From: Panorpa germanica | Taxonomy: Eukaryota; Arthropoda; Insecta; Mecoptera; Panorpidae | Reading direction: 5' to 3' | NCBI GenBank assembly: GCA_963678705.1 | Contig: OY783204.1 | Location: 21,338,759-21,402,758, forward strand | DNA length: 64,000 nt | In this document: one piece after another, positions 43,921-57,207 of the stretch | How the letters are laid out: every line of letters starts with the position of its first letter | Position numbering within the stretch: position 1 is the stretch's first letter | The notes under the pieces: generated by a model | Seen by the model: the letters and a program-made list of their open reading frames with translations, nothing else | Database searches by the model: none | Told to the model about the DNA's origin: nothing | Made by a program: the position numbers and the translations under genes

Positions 43921-46210
43921 ACATTATAATCTGATTGGGCAACGGTGTCGTTCATTGCAAAATTCATCTTGTTCATTAAACAAGATATTCCCGTGTCTCT
44001 TCCTTCATGGTACATCTAGCCCTGTTTATAACAGTTTACAGATCTCTATTATTTATTCATATTAATTTCAAAAATGAAGTGTCGTCATACTCGACCCAGA
44101 TTTTCTAATGTTACACATTTAATTTCATATTGTTGTGTTAATATTACAAGCACCGCGGACGACACCAAAGTGCAGCAAAGTGGGATTTATTGCGGTTTGG
44201 AACGTGGAACGCTGTAGAAGCAACAAGGAAAGAGGTTTATGTTATTAAAATTATAATAACAATGGTAGAAACATGTTGAAAACAAAATACGAGTGCGACA
44301 ATATCTCTATTGAAAGTAATGAACTGATAATAACTGCTTATCTTTTACACATTCTTTAATAATATCTGATTGAAGCTTATTACATTAATTACAAATAGCG
44401 GGGGTAAGTGTATCCTCGTTTTTAATTTAAGAATCTGGTGAATATTTAAAATATAGTGTTAATTTACGTGTATTTAATTTGTGAAAAAAGAAATGAGATT
44501 TTTATATCGATTGTGAAGCGAGATATTTTTAATTAAAGTGCACATAATTAACATGCAACGGACCGATAAAGTATAAAAAAAAAGACATAGTTTCGAGTAT
44601 ATCTGAGAAACCGTTTTTAGGAATGCTCTAAAAAAACTTATATTTAAAAAACTAAGAATTAGATAGAATTAACGGTTTGTTGAAAAGTTATAAATATTTA
44701 AAGTAAAAATTTAAACAAAATAACAGCCATGTAGTGTGATTGTATTAGTGTGTATCTGCATATGAAAGTTTCTATGCATCGAGTAGAGTCTGCGACAAAA
44801 ATAAATTAGTGTGCCATTAAGTATTTTAAAGTTTTGGTATTGACTGTATCGGAATATAATTTTCTCATAGACTATCTTAACATTGAGTTTTCGGAGTGAA
44901 AAGCGCCTCCATTTGGTCACCATTTAAAAAATAAGGTTTAACTAAGATTCTCTAGTTCATTTTTTAAACTATAGCTTCTACAAAAATTTTGTGAAAAGCT
45001 TTCTTGTAGATAATAAAATTATCAACATCTTTATGACATATGTTTTTGTTGTAACGTTTAGTTTTCCCTGTAACTCTTTTATTGTAAAAGGTACAACATA
45101 AAGTTATTAATAAAAGTTGTGAACAATATTATTATTTACAAAAAAGCTCTTTACAAAATTTTTGTGGAAAATATAGTTTTCAATATAAACAGAAAAACTG
45201 ATTACACCTTTATTCAATACAGGTACATCTTTATGTGAATACAGGTTTAGCCAAAAAAAAGTGGTTGCCTACCTAAAATGCACGGTTGCCTCCTCTTTAA
45301 CGACGAATATTCTTAACTATATATAACTTCCGAAAAGTATTCCCTCACGTTAAACACATTTTAACAAATGTTAATACCAACAGAAATCGTAATTATAAGT
45401 TAGTGCAGTTAAGCAAGTCCGTTGATAAATATTCAAGCACATAAATTATAGCAGAGCAGTTAATTATATGATATATTATTGCACTATTTGTTCCATTTCC
45501 TTTCTAAGACGTGATACACCTTCTCATGAACGGTCTGATGAATTGTTCTGAACATGCAATAGATTTAAAAGCATGCAACGAATAATCCGTCACTCAAAGC
45601 GACTTGCAGCTTTCGTCGGGTGTCGTTTGAAATTAATTTAGTAATCAATATTTGTTAATCTTAGAATGACATACACTAGTAAATCAGGAATACTGTTGTG
45701 ATGTATCTAGTTACAAATTGGTCTATGTTGTGACGTTTTAAAATTATCGCTTTATTCTGAAAAGAACCGAGCATGCTCGCGCCATTAGTTAATAAGTGAA
45801 TGTCGCGAGCTTCACATCTTAATTATTATTATCTTAATAATTTTAAAATAGAAATAATAAAAGTTATTTTTATATTTATGTATATAGTAAAATATTGTTT
45901 ATAAAAATAATGGATCTGTTTTAGTTTTAGCGTATTTCTAATCAGTGAAAGAATTAATTTTCTTAAGCTTTTCTACAAGTACATCTTAACTCGTTCTTTT
46001 ATATGCTTGTTGTTGTTGTTGAATACTTTAGTATTACTTTTTACAGTTTTCGTAAAATACTACTATTAATAGATATATTACATAATATAATAATTAAATT
46101 TAGAAATAGAGTATTCATTTTGATGTACATGTAATAAGTATGAATGAGCTTTTTATTTTGTTGCGACTTGCGACCAAAGTTGCGGAATATTTTTTAGTAT
46201 CATTAAGTAT
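43921..46210. other. unassigned AT-rich spacer
   Basis: About 2.3 kb with no recognised gene or repeat family. Confidence 0.3.
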
Positions 46211-46706
46211 CATTCCCACTCACTGCTTTAATTTAATTTTGTATTTAATTTCAATTGTTTAGCATATGGCAATACGTGTACCGCTTTTAATTTAATTTAT
46301 TTTTTAAGTTTTCTTAGTTTTTTTAAAACCTTACAAGGTCCAATGTTTTAAATTAAACATATTAAATTAAGAAAACTATATTATATTATAACCTCCAAAA
46401 TGTGACAATCTGTTAAAATGCAATAGGATTTACTTTTAAAAGAAGTTTAATATCAGTTTTTGAAAAATATAAAAGTGAAAACAATTTCTATTAGTAATTG
46501 TTATTAAAAATATTTAATAATTTTACATCCAATTTTGGTGAACTGTCAAAATTTATATTACTAACGATGCATACGCACCAACTAAATTAACTAAACTTAA
46601 ATTAAAACACAAATGTGAAAAGGAATGCTTAAACGAAAACCTGAAATCTAGGTTACAATATTAAATAAAAACAGTAAATTAAATATCATAACAGGGAGTG
46701 GGAACG
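46211..46706. mobile_element. CATTCCCACTCA-ended MITE, copy 1
   Basis: Starts CATTCCCACTCACTGCTTTA and ends ACAGGGAGTGGGAACG, an imperfect inverted repeat continuing into TTTAATTTA-rich arms. 496 bp, no frame. A shorter relative lies at 55744-55941. Confidence 0.55.
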
Positions 46707-47407
46707 AGGCTGTAATCGTCCACAGTAGTGCGACTGCAACATACGACATTCACATAAACTCTACTTCACTTCGTGTAGATCTAAAGCATATTATTATAAA
46801 CCACTATTATAATTGTTGCTGTTTTTACATATAATGAAATCGACCGTGTAGTAAAAACGTTTACATATAAAAATAAAAAAAGGAATTAAATTTAATTTAA
46901 AAAATATTATTAAAATATCTGGTGCTGACATCTGTTTAATACTTCAGAAACAATAAACTGTTAATAGAATATATTCAATATCACTATGTAATATATTTTA
47001 AGCTTGAAAACTTAATATGTATATTTTTTAGAGTGAGTGTAAATAATTTACCTAGAGTGATATTCTTTGGTATTAATTATTAAAGTTAAATAAATTTTTA
47101 CTGTTTTTGAAATATATCATGTATATATATAAAATTTTTATATGTATATCACATATTTACAAAGGAAAAACTGTACTACAATCTGGCCATACCTACAGTA
47201 AGTCAAGAAATTAAAACTCGAACGATGAAATATAAAGAATGAGTTATGAATCATACAAATACATTAGTGACCAATCTGATGGAAGACATGACTATATTCA
47301 GGAAACTGAAGAGTAGGGCGTCTCAGGGTTTAATTATATAAAATAATAATTATATATGGATGAATTTTATTGTAAACCTATTGTTAAATGTCTATATGAT
47401 AGATCGC
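46707..47407. other. unassigned AT-rich spacer
   Basis: No gene or repeat family recognised. Confidence 0.35.
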
Positions 47408-48044
47408 AATGGGCTTGTGTCCTCATTTTTTAGTGGTCGATTTTTCAATTGTTGATTTAAATTGATGTTAATAAATGTGTATTGGCGTGTCTATTTTATT
47501 AAATATCTTAATGTTGACGGAGATATAGCAATTAAAAGTTTGAATTATAGTTTTAGCGCTAGAAATGGTCGGCCATATTTGTATGACGTGAAATGCATTT
47601 TAACGTCAGTTATTTGTTGAGTAGGTCAGTGCTGTGGTAATGTTCTGTAGCTGTTGGTAGTCAAATAATCAAATCAAATCAAAGAATAATAAGTTTTTAT
47701 TTTATTTAACCTTGCTAAGGCAGACATAATATTGAAATTTGATTGTTCCTTGAAATAGCTGTACATAATATTTGATATTTTGATATATAATACTTATAGC
47801 AGAGATTTATGAGCTGTAAGGTTGGTAACCTTACACCAGGATTGTGATGTCACATGCACTTGGAATGTGTACAACGTTGAATCCCTTTAATAATTAAAGA
47901 GACAAAATGACTTTTTTAATTGTTAATATCTCTTAACATATAAGGAGTTATTAAAAAATAATTGGACATTTGAGGTTCTAGTAACCCACTTTATCAATAT
48001 ATAGTACACTTTTGTAGAAATTAAGACATAGGACACAAGCCATT
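47408..48044 (-). mobile_element. AATGGGC-family element, copy F
   Basis: 637 bp, left end AATGGGCTTGTGTCCT, right end AGGACACAAGCCATT (one C missing). Same orientation as A, E and G, with the internal GTAAGGTTGGTAACCTTAC dyad. No coding frame. Confidence 0.92.
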
Positions 48045-48049
48045 AAAAA

Positions 48050-48310
48050 AAAAAATCTGACAGCTGACGTCACAATTGTTCTATTTTTTATGTTACGTGC
48101 AATCTCAGTAGCACTGTGGTTGTATAACAGAGATGGAAATATATTTGAGGGATGACACAAGTATGACGTAAAAGTTTCTCTTTAATTTTCAAACTTTTGT
48201 ACCTATAACAATTAAAATGACGAATAATTAAAAAGTAATGACATATTTTAGCTTCTGATAGTCAATTTAATTATTATTAAATATATCTTTTGGAACAATT
48301 TAGTAGATAT
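48050..48310 (-). repeat. possible further relative of the AATGGGC group
   Basis: Starts right after copy F. TTGTATAACAGAGATGGAAA, ATGACGTAAAAG, TCTCTTTAATTTTCAAA, AATAATTAAAAAGTAATGAC and TAGTCAATTTAATTATTATT resemble the subfamily at 31180 and 43685. The similarity is weak and the boundaries are unclear. Confidence 0.35.
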
Positions 48311-49316
48311 CACTATAATAACCAAAATCTATTTAAATTTACTTTAATTACAATCTATTCAATTCAACAAAACTCTCTCCAACTGAAATGCATTTTCCCA
48401 AAATCTCTTACAAAACAAATGTGTAATCCTTTAAAATACTTGTCATAAATTCCTTTCAACATGTTACTCTAGACATGAGTGAATTAATCCTGAAGTACAT
48501 GTTAGTACCTTTAGTTCTCTAAATAAATGCTAGATGTCGACAGCATGTTATATACATACGAGTATATATACTATGTATTTGTACATACATATATACAAGA
48601 TGGTGAAATCTCTAATACCAACTCTAGAGCTGTCAAGTTGTTACATTGTCGGCAGTTTGTTGTTTGTTGTCGGATAATGTGCATCAGTTGTGTCCGGCAA
48701 CATTAACAAGATGGCTACTGCTACCTGATACAGATGCAGGTAAATTCGTAGGAGGAGTAATCCTCTTAACTCAGAGAGTGATGAAAGTACCGTCAGGAGT
48801 CATTTAGTGTAGGTACAATATGAAACGTCTCTGGTCTCTATTAAATAAACGTAAACACAAACGATTTAAGTGACATCTATAAACTGTTTCTATGACTAAT
48901 GTAAGAGTTTTGTAATTTAATAGATTTGATGTTTCAATTCCTTTGATAAATTTAGAATAAGGGTATTCCTTGTCTGTATGGTAAATATTTATATTACTGA
49001 TATTAGATATGGCTGTAGTTTAAAATTACGCTACGTAAGCTACTTATGTCACATTTTTCCACATTCCGATATTTTGAGGTTATGTAGTTACGAAATACAA
49101 AGTTAATATCCCGTCATCCATTTTGTTTCAGCACTACTTAGTATTTCATTTATACACGTTTATTTCGGTATTGAGAATTACTATTTAGAAATTTCTTTTT
49201 GCAATATGTAAATAAAAGATGAAATTTCACTTCTGCCCTATTTAAAATGTATTTAGTAAGTTAGCTATATATTTTTTCAACATATTTAAAACGCAGATTA
49301 TATTTGAACAATTCTC
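48311..49316. other. unassigned spacer
   Basis: No gene or repeat family recognised in about 1 kb. Confidence 0.35.
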
Positions 49317-49549
49317 AAGTACATATATTTTGGAGTCACTTTGACATCACATTTAAGATGCGTATGATCTTTTTGTCATGAAAGAGTTCATTTATAGTTC
49401 AGTTTCTCACAGTCGTTCATATGAAATGTCTATTTCACCACTTCATCTGTCAGAATACAAATGAAGATAAAGTTTATGTGAACTATAATTGAAGTGCAAT
49501 AGTGATAGAAACGTCACAAACAGGACACTTCACCAAATTGTTTATTGGG
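49317..49549 (+). mobile_element. CCCAGTAAAC-family MITE, copy 3
   Basis: ATTTTGGAGTCACTTTGACA, GATGCGTATGATCTTTTTGT, CAGTTTCTCACAGTCGTTCA, AATACAAATGAAGATAAAG, AGTGCAATAGTGATAGAAAC and ACACTTCACCAAATTGTTTA-TTGGG follow the family. The left terminal bases are eroded. Confidence 0.7.
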
Positions 49550-49741
49550 CAATATTAAGACAAATGAAGAGATATTGCAAGCTGTATATGAAGACATTCA
49601 GCAATATTTATGTAATGTAGAATAGGCTTGTATGGTACATGTCCAATAACATATCCGATAGTCAAAGAATACAATAATTAGATTAATAAATAAATAGATA
49701 GATAATAAATAAGTAAGAAAAGATGGTTCAAAAATTATATC

Positions 49742-50099
49742 AATTATAATCAGAATCAAAAGTAAACATTGCAAAACTCCAGCTCACCTAGACAAAATTA
49801 ATATTAAATCCGACGATAGATGTCAATGTGGTGAAGAAGGAACTTTGGATCATATTATATTTGAATGCATAAATTATAGTTTAGAAAGATCAAAATTCAA
49901 AAGTGAAATATTAGATGTGATTAAAACTTTTCCTGTTAATACTAAATTTTTGTTAAGTGATTAAAAATTAATTAGTGAATTATGGAAATATTTAGAAATT
50001 TGTAAAATTGAATTATAAATTATAAAAGATGTATAAAAAATGTTTGATGGTGGCTATGACGAAAGAAAGTCAAGGCAAATAAGTAAATAAATAAAAAAA
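49742..50099 (+). pseudogene. 5'-truncated LINE, ORF2 C-terminal end and tail
   Basis: One plus-strand frame reads KSKHCKTPAHLDKINIKSDD, RCQCGEEGTLDHIIFECINY, LERSKFKSEILDVIKTFPVN and a stop in ...LLSD. It aligns residue by residue with the C-terminus of the ORF2 at 4059-7787 (SGHSRCPAHLYKINIKDTPN, CRCGEEGSLDHIILGC), including the Cys-X-Cys, His and Cys of the knuckle. Its 3' end (GTCAAGGCAAATAAGTAAAT, AAATAAAAAAAT) is of the same kind. It is a 5'-truncated copy of a related but distinct element: the two peptides differ at many positions. Confidence 0.85.
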
Positions 50100-50951
50100 T
50101 AGATTAGAATAATTAGGTCTTGCAGAGTTTTTCTTCTTAGTTTATAATATTTATCCTAGGATTCATTAAGCATGAAGTTAGCTGGTTTGGATGGTTTTCA
50201 ATCCCTTTAATGTAGGTTTCAATTCGAGATGTTATCTCTTCCTTAACGGTTGGGATTCCCAAAAATACGATAAAGACGGTCATTGGTGATATACCAAGGT
50301 TCCGTTAATAATTATACAAGGATATTTTGCCTGGAATCTCTGGAGGATTTCTTTATTCGAATTGGCAGATGTGCCCCATAATGATAATTACATAGAATGT
50401 AATTGATAAAAGTCATTGTAAAGGACCACCTCTGGTCTTAAAACAAAATCGATGTACAGTTCTTGGTGGAGAATGGGTCAGCAACGAATACAGTTACGTT
50501 TCTTTCTAATTTCTTCGTTTTTATATATGACAAACTTATTTGGAATTTGAAACTAAAGATTTCTTCTCCATTTTGTAAGTTTATTTAATGTCTTGTACAA
50601 TAGACGTAGCTTGTTAGCGTTAAGTAGATATGCGCAAAACATTCATGGCATGGATTACGTGCTGTATAGTTATTTTTCTCTCTTTCCTTTTTGAAATGAA
50701 CTTCATCTTTTATCAGTCAAGGTTTGGTCGCCTTTCAGGCAATTACTACTCACGATCAACCATCACTGTTATATAACGTCGCCGTGAACATTGGACGACG
50801 CTACAAGCTACACGTACAATATACAGTCATTCTTTTCTATTATACTCGTATTTCAAATGTGATAATTAAAGAGAGAACTAATAAATGTTTTTAGAATATT
50901 AAGACAACATAATACGTTCGCAGGATACTTTTTCAGGGAGGTGCATCTGCA
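50100..50951. other. unassigned spacer
   Basis: No recognisable motif in the many short frames. Confidence 0.35.
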
Positions 50952-51340
50952 TCAGGGAGATGCATGCTCAGTGTTCAACAAATGTGGACAACAACCTAGA
51001 CACCTTAAGTTTTTATTCAAATAGTGAGGCGGTTTTAATGTCAAGGTCATGTTTGATTTAATTATTAGTTTCTGAATTTCTTCTGGATTGTCTGAAAGCA
51101 TGTACTTTAGTTCACCACTGATGCTGTGTTTTGTTCGTTGAGTTTGATATATTGTGGGCAGGTTATTAGGAGATGATGGACTGTTATTTGCGTCTGACAG
51201 TTGCTGCACTGCGAAGCTGTTGTTTTACTGATTAAATGTTGATACGTCAACTTCGTATTTCCTGTTCGCAGTCTGAAGATGGCTTTTTCAAATTGTTTGT
51301 TGCTCTGATAAGAAATTCCCACTTTTTCGACAGTAACTTT
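50952..51340 (-). pseudogene. LINE ORF2 C-terminal relic, another jockey-group lineage
   Basis: Minus-strand peptide SNKQFEKAIFRLRTGNTKLT, YQHLISKTTASQCSNCQTQI, TVHHLLITCPQYIKL. This matches the C-terminal RLRxGHTxLTHxxL...PxCxxCxxxLTVxHILxxCPxY block of jockey-type ORF2 (Cys-X2-Cys-His-Cys knuckle). After a frameshift near 51150 another frame gives KYMLSDNPEEIQKLI, the usual short tail of that family. There is no RT or RNase H upstream, so it is a truncated dead copy, from a different lineage than the element at 2222. Confidence 0.8.
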
Positions 51341-51344
51341 AATA

Positions 51345-52022
51345 ATGAGAATTTTATTTATTTCTCTTTTACTGTGTATTTTCTTTTATGGCTTAAGGGT
51401 GCAAACTCCTCCCGACGCCCATAAGCGTTAGTATTTCAATACTGCAATACGTTAACTAGTCTAATCGGATAGAATTCTACAGTTCTTCTTCAATAATGCG
51501 TTATTTCAAGTGTAAATGTCCATCTCTAATATCCACATGACTAATTTGACCACAGTCGTGGTTCTTACCCATAACTAACGACATGATTTGTAGATGTTTA
51601 TCTTTGTAGTGACTCCCACTGACATGATAACCTATGACGTCATCGATTCCACATATTAGATTTTAGATAACATATCGATACAATCAACATGAAAGCTTTG
51701 GTTATGTACATGTATACATAACAATACACATACATATATCATTTTATGTATTTGTGTTTGTGTGTGTGTGTTTGTATTTGTACACATAGGAATTGCTTTC
51801 ATTGTAGGTACAGCTTTTACGGTTTCCACATATTGATTTTCTTTGTTATTGTTACGAAAATAATGTATATGAAAATAAATATATATGTATTGTGTGTACA
51901 GCCTAACTGTGTTCCATGGAAAATATATATAGGGAAAATGACGGCTTCGCGATAATAATTAATAGTCATCGCAAGCAACAAATTCATCATAGAGTCAATT
52001 CATCGCAGTGCAATTGTACGGT
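51345..52022. other. unassigned spacer
   Basis: A short GT-rich stretch lies near 51757-51780. Otherwise nothing recognised. Confidence 0.35.
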
Positions 52023-52209
52023 CCCAGTAAACATTTTGGAATCACTTTGCCATCATATTAAAGATGCGTATGATTTTTGTGTCATGAAAGAGTTCATTTA
52101 AAGTTCAGTTTCTCACAGTCGTTCATATGAAATATCTATTTTATCGGCTACAAATAAAATAGAGATAGAAACGTCACAAAATAGGACACTTCACTAAATT
52201 GTTTCCTGC
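52023..52209 (+). mobile_element. CCCAGTAAAC-family MITE, copy 4 (internally deleted)
   Basis: Starts CCCAGTAAACATTTTGGAAT and ends AATTGTTTCCTGC. The middle lost the AATACAAATGAAGATAAAG region, giving 187 bp instead of about 260. Confidence 0.75.
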
Positions 52210-54089
52210 AGTGATTAATGCTGCTTACAACCCATGGGTCCATAACATCTTAAACTAAGTCAGTAAACATCAATTAATAATGGTACGAAATAAAATAATT
52301 GAACATTTCTTTAAATTTTTTTGAAATGTTTAAACTTTTTGTGGACAAACTTAAATTATTTTAAATTGGATCGTAAGTCGAATTTCATATAAAAGAGAAA
52401 GCTCACTCGTACTTATTTACATACATTAACATTAATATGTAAAGAAATTATATTTCTTTAGTTGGTAACACTGACTGAATTAGTGATGAGTTAACGGTGT
52501 AGATTAGTTATAGCTAGTGGAACGAGTAATAGCTGACAGAACTCACTGTGCATAATGTTAAGTTATGATACAATTAGATAAAAAGGAATTGACAATTTAA
52601 ATAATAAACTTTAAATGTCGTTTCTTTGATTTCAGGTAAGATAGTATGATTTAAGTTAAACAGTGTAATTATTATAATGTGTATATAAATTACTAAAATA
52701 AAAGTCTTTGATTTCAGAAGGAACACATAAGGTTGATTAAAAATTTACAATTCCTAATAAAATATCCTATACATTTATTTTTTTATTATTAATTTTTTAC
52801 TGATTATATTACAGGTTTAAGAAATAATTGAACGGAAACTGTAAAAATTGATACAATTATAAAAATATGTTAAAAGGAACGTGGCCCTAAGAAGCCCGTC
52901 AAGTATTAATAAAAAAGAAAAAATATGTGTTTGTCATTATACACAGTTGCTTATACGAGTATTTTATGGAATAACTTTTTTTTAATTTGACTTGCTTTGA
53001 TTATTTTAATCTGTCCTGTTTAGAGGATATTTAGTGAACAGTATTTAAAAATATATAAATAGTCTTATGCGAGATGTGCCAATTCACTGATCTCTCATTT
53101 GTAAAAAATCAAATAATTTAATTAGTTGATTTTCATTTTAATCTGCGTACTATCGAATTATTTGACATTAGACAGCTGGCCAAATTGTTCGAATGCTCAA
53201 GTATTCTCTGCCAGTATGTTTTGGTTCTTAGTACTATTTCTTCATAACGTGTGAACATGTATTTATTAGGTACAAACCATGGTGCATTCGTGACAACCGT
53301 TAGCATTTTAGACTGAAATCTTTGGATTATTTCAATACTAGAGGTAGATGCAGTAGCTGGATATTATATGACCATATTAATTTAAGCATAACTTTGTGCA
53401 TAGCTTGTTTGTATGGCTTCGTTCGTCAGTTGTGCTTTCTGTCTAATCAGTCAATATTGAATAAAAAGCTAGATACAAATTACCTTGAAATTTATCTAGA
53501 TTTTTGATAATATGTCCTGCGCTCCCCGTCTATTATATTCGAACGTGCATTTACACTCAGATGCATAATTACAATGTTTATGTTTTATAATAGTCATTAC
53601 ACGAACAAAGTGGCGTGCAAATCGACGCCGCATCGCGCCGCGCCGCGACGCGTCAGGGATATAAATAGACCAGCACTTTATATGTATGTACCGTATCCAT
53701 ACTTTTTAAAATAGATTTCATTTAAGCACACGTTGTTTTGAATGATTTACGTCTATTTTTTATCGTGCTACATTTTTATATTTGTTTTAAATATGGTGCA
53801 ACCTTTATGAAGGCTGTGACATTTTAAAAATAACCGCATGTTCAGGTGCAATGTGCAGTTAGTTGAATTTCCTTAAGAACTGGAAAACTTATAACGGTTT
53901 GACATGAAAGCTTTTTATGTCAGTCTTAAAAACATGTAATAAATTAAAAGAAAGAAACATTTAATTTTATGATCCACCTTTTTTGGAGAGGTTTTAATGA
54001 TTTCTTTTTTAATTTATGCATTTGTTATGTTTCCATTTAGTAAACTAATGTTTTAAGTTTAACAGTGTCTTTAGACACCTACACAAAGC
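52210..54089. other. unassigned spacer with a small CG-rich patch
   Basis: 53620-53655 reads GACGCCGCATCGCGCCGCGC-CGCGACGCG, strikingly GC-rich for this window. AAAGAAATTATATTTCTTTA near 52441 also occurs at about 21408. No genes were found. Confidence 0.35.
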
Positions 54090-54097
54090 ATAACAAC

Positions 54098-54788
54098 TAG
54101 GGTTTCTAAAAACCCGGAGTTTTAATACCCGCCGGGTGCGAGTTCGGGTCCAATATTTTGGAAACCCGAAGGATCCGGGTCCGGATCGAATATTTATCGC
54201 AATTTATTTATTATTTAAGTTATTACATAATAATTTTACAACCCAGTTTGATGTACTAGCTTTAATATAGTGATATTTAAGAAACACCAAAGCATTAAGC
54301 GCCGTTTGCAGCCACCGAGAATGTTCGTTCCTTATCCGTATACAAATCCTTTGCAGCCATTCCCTCGCTGTTTGACTTGTTGAGTCCGTCATCCTTTTCT
54401 TCACATTATTCAATGCGATGCGGCTGAATACAGTGTTGTGTCATTACGATTTAGGACTTTTACTGCCGATTTGATAAGTTTAAGTCCTTTCATTATGTTC
54501 AAAATAACTTTAGCACTTTAAAATCATTTAACTCCAGCATTTGTGAACAGTTTAACTCTAACAAAGCTATAGTTCAATAAATTTCTAATGTTTCACGAAA
54601 CACTTATCATATTCGCTTAAGAACTTCAACGTATTTTGCAACCTAGAATTAGCTCTTTGTGATCGAGCTCTGCCATAATTTTGTTTTGTAACCGGATCTG
54701 GATCCGTCAGGTTTTACACCCGAATTTAAGGTCCGGGTTTAAGGGCATTACCCGGCGGATCCGGGTCGGGTCGTTTGTAGAAACCCTA
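54098..54788 (-). mobile_element. hAT-type element, 691 bp
   Basis: Ends TAGGGTTTCTA and TAGAAACCCTA, flanked by the exact 8-bp repeat ATAACAAC (54090-54097, 54789-54796). Both subterminal regions (about 100 bp each) are packed with ACCCGG, CCGGGT and GGATCCGGGT motifs in both orientations, in contrast with the AT-rich middle. The only frame of size, minus strand 54204-54413, has no recognised hAT domain, so the element is non-autonomous or fully decayed. Confidence 0.88.
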
Positions 54789-54796
54789 ATAACAAC

Positions 54797-55743
54797 ATAG
54801 AGAGTTGCTAAGTTGCGATACCTATCTCCACTAAAAAAATATATTAATCTTACATCTAGACTTTAATGTTTTTTACTATCTAATCAAACAATCTAAAAAA
54901 CTTCTCGTTTTCAATAGAATATTCTTTAAATAAATATTGTATATAACTTTATAAAAGCTCTACTTTCTAAAAAAAAATAGCATAACAAATTTATTACGTG
55001 TTATTTTAGAGGTAGACACATTTTCCAATTTGTTTACAAATCGTAGTTTTTGATTGGCAACCATTGAATCAGTTAACAATCAGCCTAAATATAACAATTC
55101 AGCCATTACCAGAACTTATTATGAATGTGTACAAAATGATCAAGATAATCTCAGCGCCCCATGCACCGCCCCGCTCCATTTTATAATGATTACCTGTTTG
55201 CGTAACTTGAACATGTTCTCTGTGGGTTAAACAACTACCTCTGGGCCCATAACCTGGTCTATGTCCTGTGTCCATGTCCATGTCCGTGTCCTTGGACGTT
55301 TATCAGATTCAAATAACAGGCGGGCTTTTATGTCATACAAATTATATGTTATATGTTTGAACTCTGTCAAACTTTAACACGAAGTATTATTAGAAAATGT
55401 AACTCTTTTGTTAGTAACTGCGTTGTTAAGTGTTCGAAAGGTTTTTACAGGTAAATAAGTACACTATTACTTAGCCCGTTTAAATATAACCAGGAAAATA
55501 CTGAACAACTCTAATAGATCGTTTAAAAAATTTCCGAGTTTGTATCAATGGGAAAACCAGTGCTTCTACTCACAAATTTGAAATAGATGTAGATAACGAA
55601 ATCATTTGTATTTAGTTACAATTGTGTTCCAGCCTGCCTTAATATTTCTTTTTCGTTTAACTCTCACGCGACATCAATTTTATCTAGTCGCAATTTAACT
55701 TTCAACAAATAAATTGAAATCTTTTTTATCGTTAATAAAACCG
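54797..55743. other. unassigned AT-rich spacer
   Basis: No gene or repeat family recognised. Confidence 0.35.
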
Positions 55744-55941
55744 CATTCCCACTCATTGAGTTTTAGTGTTAATTTAAAGTTAAATGTAAGATCAGCTTGT
55801 GAAATATAAAGAAATAAAATTAAGTATATTAAATACAATAATTTATACTGTATAAAGACGCACGATGTATGCCTTCACATGTTCAAAATTACATTTAAGG
55901 TTAAAACCTTAGATTAAAACTAAAAACAGTGAGTAGAAATG
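55744..55941. mobile_element. CATTCCCACTCA-ended MITE, copy 2
   Basis: Starts CATTCCCACTCATTGAGTTT, ends AAAACAGTGAGTAGAAATG. Inverted ends continue into TTTTAGTGTTAATTTAAAG-like arms. 198 bp, no frame. Confidence 0.55.
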
Positions 55942-57207
55942 GGGCATTAGAAATACTTATTGAATTAAAATGAAAAATTATTGAAGAAACTTATCAACCC
56001 AGATGACAACCAAAATACCTGGTTGGAAAAACCCAGTCGTGAAAGCACTCTTTCTAACTAAAGACTATGTATTTGTAGGTACGGTTAACAGCCTTGCAAC
56101 CATTGCACTGTTCAAGATCTTCCTGCATCTAGATGGAACCTAAGTCAGCTATATATATAGTAATATCATGTATACTATAGAACAGAGACAGAAATAGACG
56201 CGAAATGTAGAGTGTATAGGCATGGACGTGGCGTCAGGATTTCTGTTCATATTGTTAGTGCTTTGTCTCCTTAATCTGCTCAGTTTTCACCAACTCAATA
56301 ACAAGTTATCGACTACAGACATCTTAAAACTATTAGTTGTCCCGGATCTCATACTTTTTTAGAAGGACCAGTATCTTAAGTAGATACTTATAAATTGTTT
56401 TAACATTTTGGTTCAAGTAAATGAGATCTCTGCAAACCCAAACGTAATATTTAGTTAACAATTATACATAATTGCTATATAATTGTGTTAAGTGTAGTTA
56501 TTACGCTGACATATACAAGTCTTATCTCCCTCACTATCCCTCACATCTAATAAACTTTTTTAATTTCTGTGAACATAGTTAATTCACATACAAACATAAC
56601 AACTCATACAAAAAGTTTTTTGATTAATATTAACGGATTAGCTGTAATCCTTATTTCTAAGCAGTCCTTGGAGCTTCCCTCCCTCTCCCTGATCTTGAAG
56701 AAGGGAAAGGGAAAGGGAATTGTGTGCCTAGGCACAAAGTAAAGCAACCTTGTACGGTTTATTAACGATCCATCTCTTAATTCAGTGTGACATTTTCATT
56801 TTTTATTAACCATCCTGAGGCGGATATCTAGATTGGAATCTACATATCTAATGCTTTGAATTTTTAATAAATCCCTTTTGCCTTAAGGGCTCTGTACGCC
56901 TATAAGGTCACCACCCTTATAACACTGCGGCTTTAAAGTTCAAACACCAACATACACATTCAAAGGAATTTTATGTAAAATATCGTAAGGGATACATTCT
57001 GAGATATGGTACTAGTATACTAACACAATCTTGCTTGCAGCTAAATATTTTCACATACCAAATAAAATATGTTTTTATTTTAGAGAATTTAAAATTATTT
57101 AAAACTCAGGGCAATACATATTCTGTAAAACAAATGCAGTATTCATGTAATATTTCTTTAAGTAATACATAATATATATTTATGTGCTTTAAAGGTAAAT
57201 TGCCGTT
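55942..57207. other. unassigned spacer
   Basis: A GGGAAAGGGAAAGGGAA run lies at about 56702-56720. No gene or repeat family recognised. Confidence 0.3.
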
